This document shows, one piece after another, positions 63,668 to 64,000 of a DNA stretch of 64,000 nucleotides. Every line of letters begins with the position of its first letter. Within the stretch, counting starts at the first letter, position 1. The notes below the pieces were generated by a model. The model saw only the letters and a list, made by a program, of their open reading frames with translations, was not told the DNA's origin and did not search any database. The DNA is from Bacteroidota bacterium (GTDB taxonomy: Bacteria > Bacteroidota > Bacteroidia > Chitinophagales > Chitinophagaceae): assembly GCA_018267955.1 (NCBI GenBank), contig JAFDXL010000009.1:1256774-1320773 (forward strand), given 5' to 3'. Position numbers and translations under genes: made by a program.

Positions 63668-63697
63668 TTGACGGAATCAATTACTTAATTCCGTCAA
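63668..63697. terminator. Hairpin after the Schlafen-HEPN gene
   Basis: TTGACGGAAT (63668-63677) and ATTCCGTCAA (63688-63697) form a perfect 10-bp stem six bases after the stop. There is no downstream T-run on the plus strand; T-rich sequence lies to the left, so it may work leftward or stabilise the mRNA end. Confidence 0.55.
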
Positions 63698-63734
63698 GAA
63701 ATGTTAGTAGCGGTATTAGGTGTTTGACTATAAC

Positions 63735-63770
63735 CCCTTTCAGCCCAGTGAAAGGGATTATACAATTTTT
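63735..63770 (+). terminator. Rho-independent terminator-like hairpin
   Basis: CCCTTTCA (63735-63742) pairs with TGAAAGGG (63749-63756), loop GCCCAG, extended by ATAA/TTAT outside one mismatch and followed by a run of five T at 63766-63770. It probably ends the rightward operon of the sacsin-like and Schlafen genes. Confidence 0.65.
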
Positions 63771-63895
63771 ATATTATTTGGAAAATAAAGCCACCAAACG
63801 CCTCAAATCTTCCAATAAAGAGTTCGAGTTTTGTACCAGCGGGTTCCTCTCTTGGGTTAAACCCAAATGAAAAGAATCCTGTCCATTTTTCTTGT

Positions 63896-64000
63896 ATGTC
63901 TAATCTTTATTTCTCTGATGAACAAGCATTACTGCTTAGCTTAATGTTTGAGTTCGATGTTATGGTGCGCCGCTTGTGTAAGCTTCCCCAAAAACAGTAC
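63896..64000 (+). CDS. N-terminus of an unknown protein (cut by the right edge)
   Basis: A frame from ATG 63896 is open to the edge: SNLYFSDEQALLLSLMFEFD, then VMVRRLCKLP. It is 35 codons, plausible as a helical protein start, but too short to assign. A perfect palindrome with a one-base centre, TTGGGTT-A-AACCCAA (63852-63866), lies 30 bases upstream and might be its operator. Confidence 0.4.
   Translation, partial: MSNLYFSDEQALLLSLMFEFDVMVRRLCKLPQKQY

Noticed and set aside
63769..63906. A reverse-strand frame of 45 codons (KWTGFFSFGFNPREEPAG, FIGRFEAFGGFIFQII) near the right edge
   Set aside because: It looks protein-like but has no start codon, is closed by a stop upstream and overlaps the rightward ATG at 63896. 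It could be a relic, but the evidence is too thin for a feature.

Overview
The window looks like a chromosomal segment of a Bacteroidota bacterium, most like the Chitinophagaceae. The signs are an STN-type SusC/RagA TonB receptor beside a FecR anti-sigma factor and an ECF sigma factor, a T9SS C-terminal sorting domain, DUF6443-type RHS proteins, a TAnnTTTG -7 promoter box, few Shine-Dalgarno sites, and Bacteroidota-type mobilisation and PRTRC genes. No rRNA, tRNA or CRISPR array was seen.

Region 1 (1-9.2 kb) is an envelope and thiol-redox locus. It holds the SusC receptor (cut by the left edge), a free DsbD N-terminal domain, FecR, a cysteine-synthase-like enzyme with a small overlapping ORF, full-length DsbD, a divergent ECF sigma factor and an MgtC-like protein. 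The free nDsbD carries the Cys pair that the N-domain of the large DsbD lacks.

Region 2 (9.4-16.4 kb) encodes envelope or secreted proteins: a TolB-like protein with a C-terminal barrel, an OM-barrel/vWA pair, and a T9SS cargo protein. Region 3 (16.4-27.2 kb) is a leftward RHS toxin locus of three genes: a coiled-coil/barrel protein and two RHS proteins, the second ending in a variable toxin-like tail. It is followed by a decaying array of small immunity-like genes, including a frameshifted gene and a 19-codon relic. Region 4 (27.4-29.8 kb) is regulatory: a degenerate receiver domain, an XRE repressor with direct-repeat operators, and a membrane-anchored LytTR factor.

Region 5 (29.8 kb to the right edge) is a mobile island. 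The transfer module comprises a primase-like protein, an oriT-like cluster of inverted repeats, a relaxosome accessory protein, a MOB relaxase and a VirD4-like coupling protein. It is followed by a single-chain restriction-modification enzyme, an XRE/ImmA pair, and a rightward operon of DUF2188, a ubiquitin-like protein, an E1-like ThiF and DUF6527. Three leftward genes of unknown function follow. Next come an ssb/DUF932/PRTRC plasmid-type cassette (without a visible ParB) and a dense defence-like block: a VPA1262 + unknown pair, a SMEK-STAND NTPase, an HTH regulator with two palindromic operators, and a sacsin-like ATPase coupled to a Schlafen/AlbA protein with a HEPN-like tail. No integrase or element end is visible.

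The best candidates for undescribed biology are the compact ubiquitin-like cassette under XRE/ImmA-type control (39.5-42.1 kb), the sacsin-like/Schlafen-HEPN pair (60.0-63.7 kb), and VPA1262 with its 702-residue partner (52.2-55.9 kb). All functions are inferred from sequence by eye; no database search was run.
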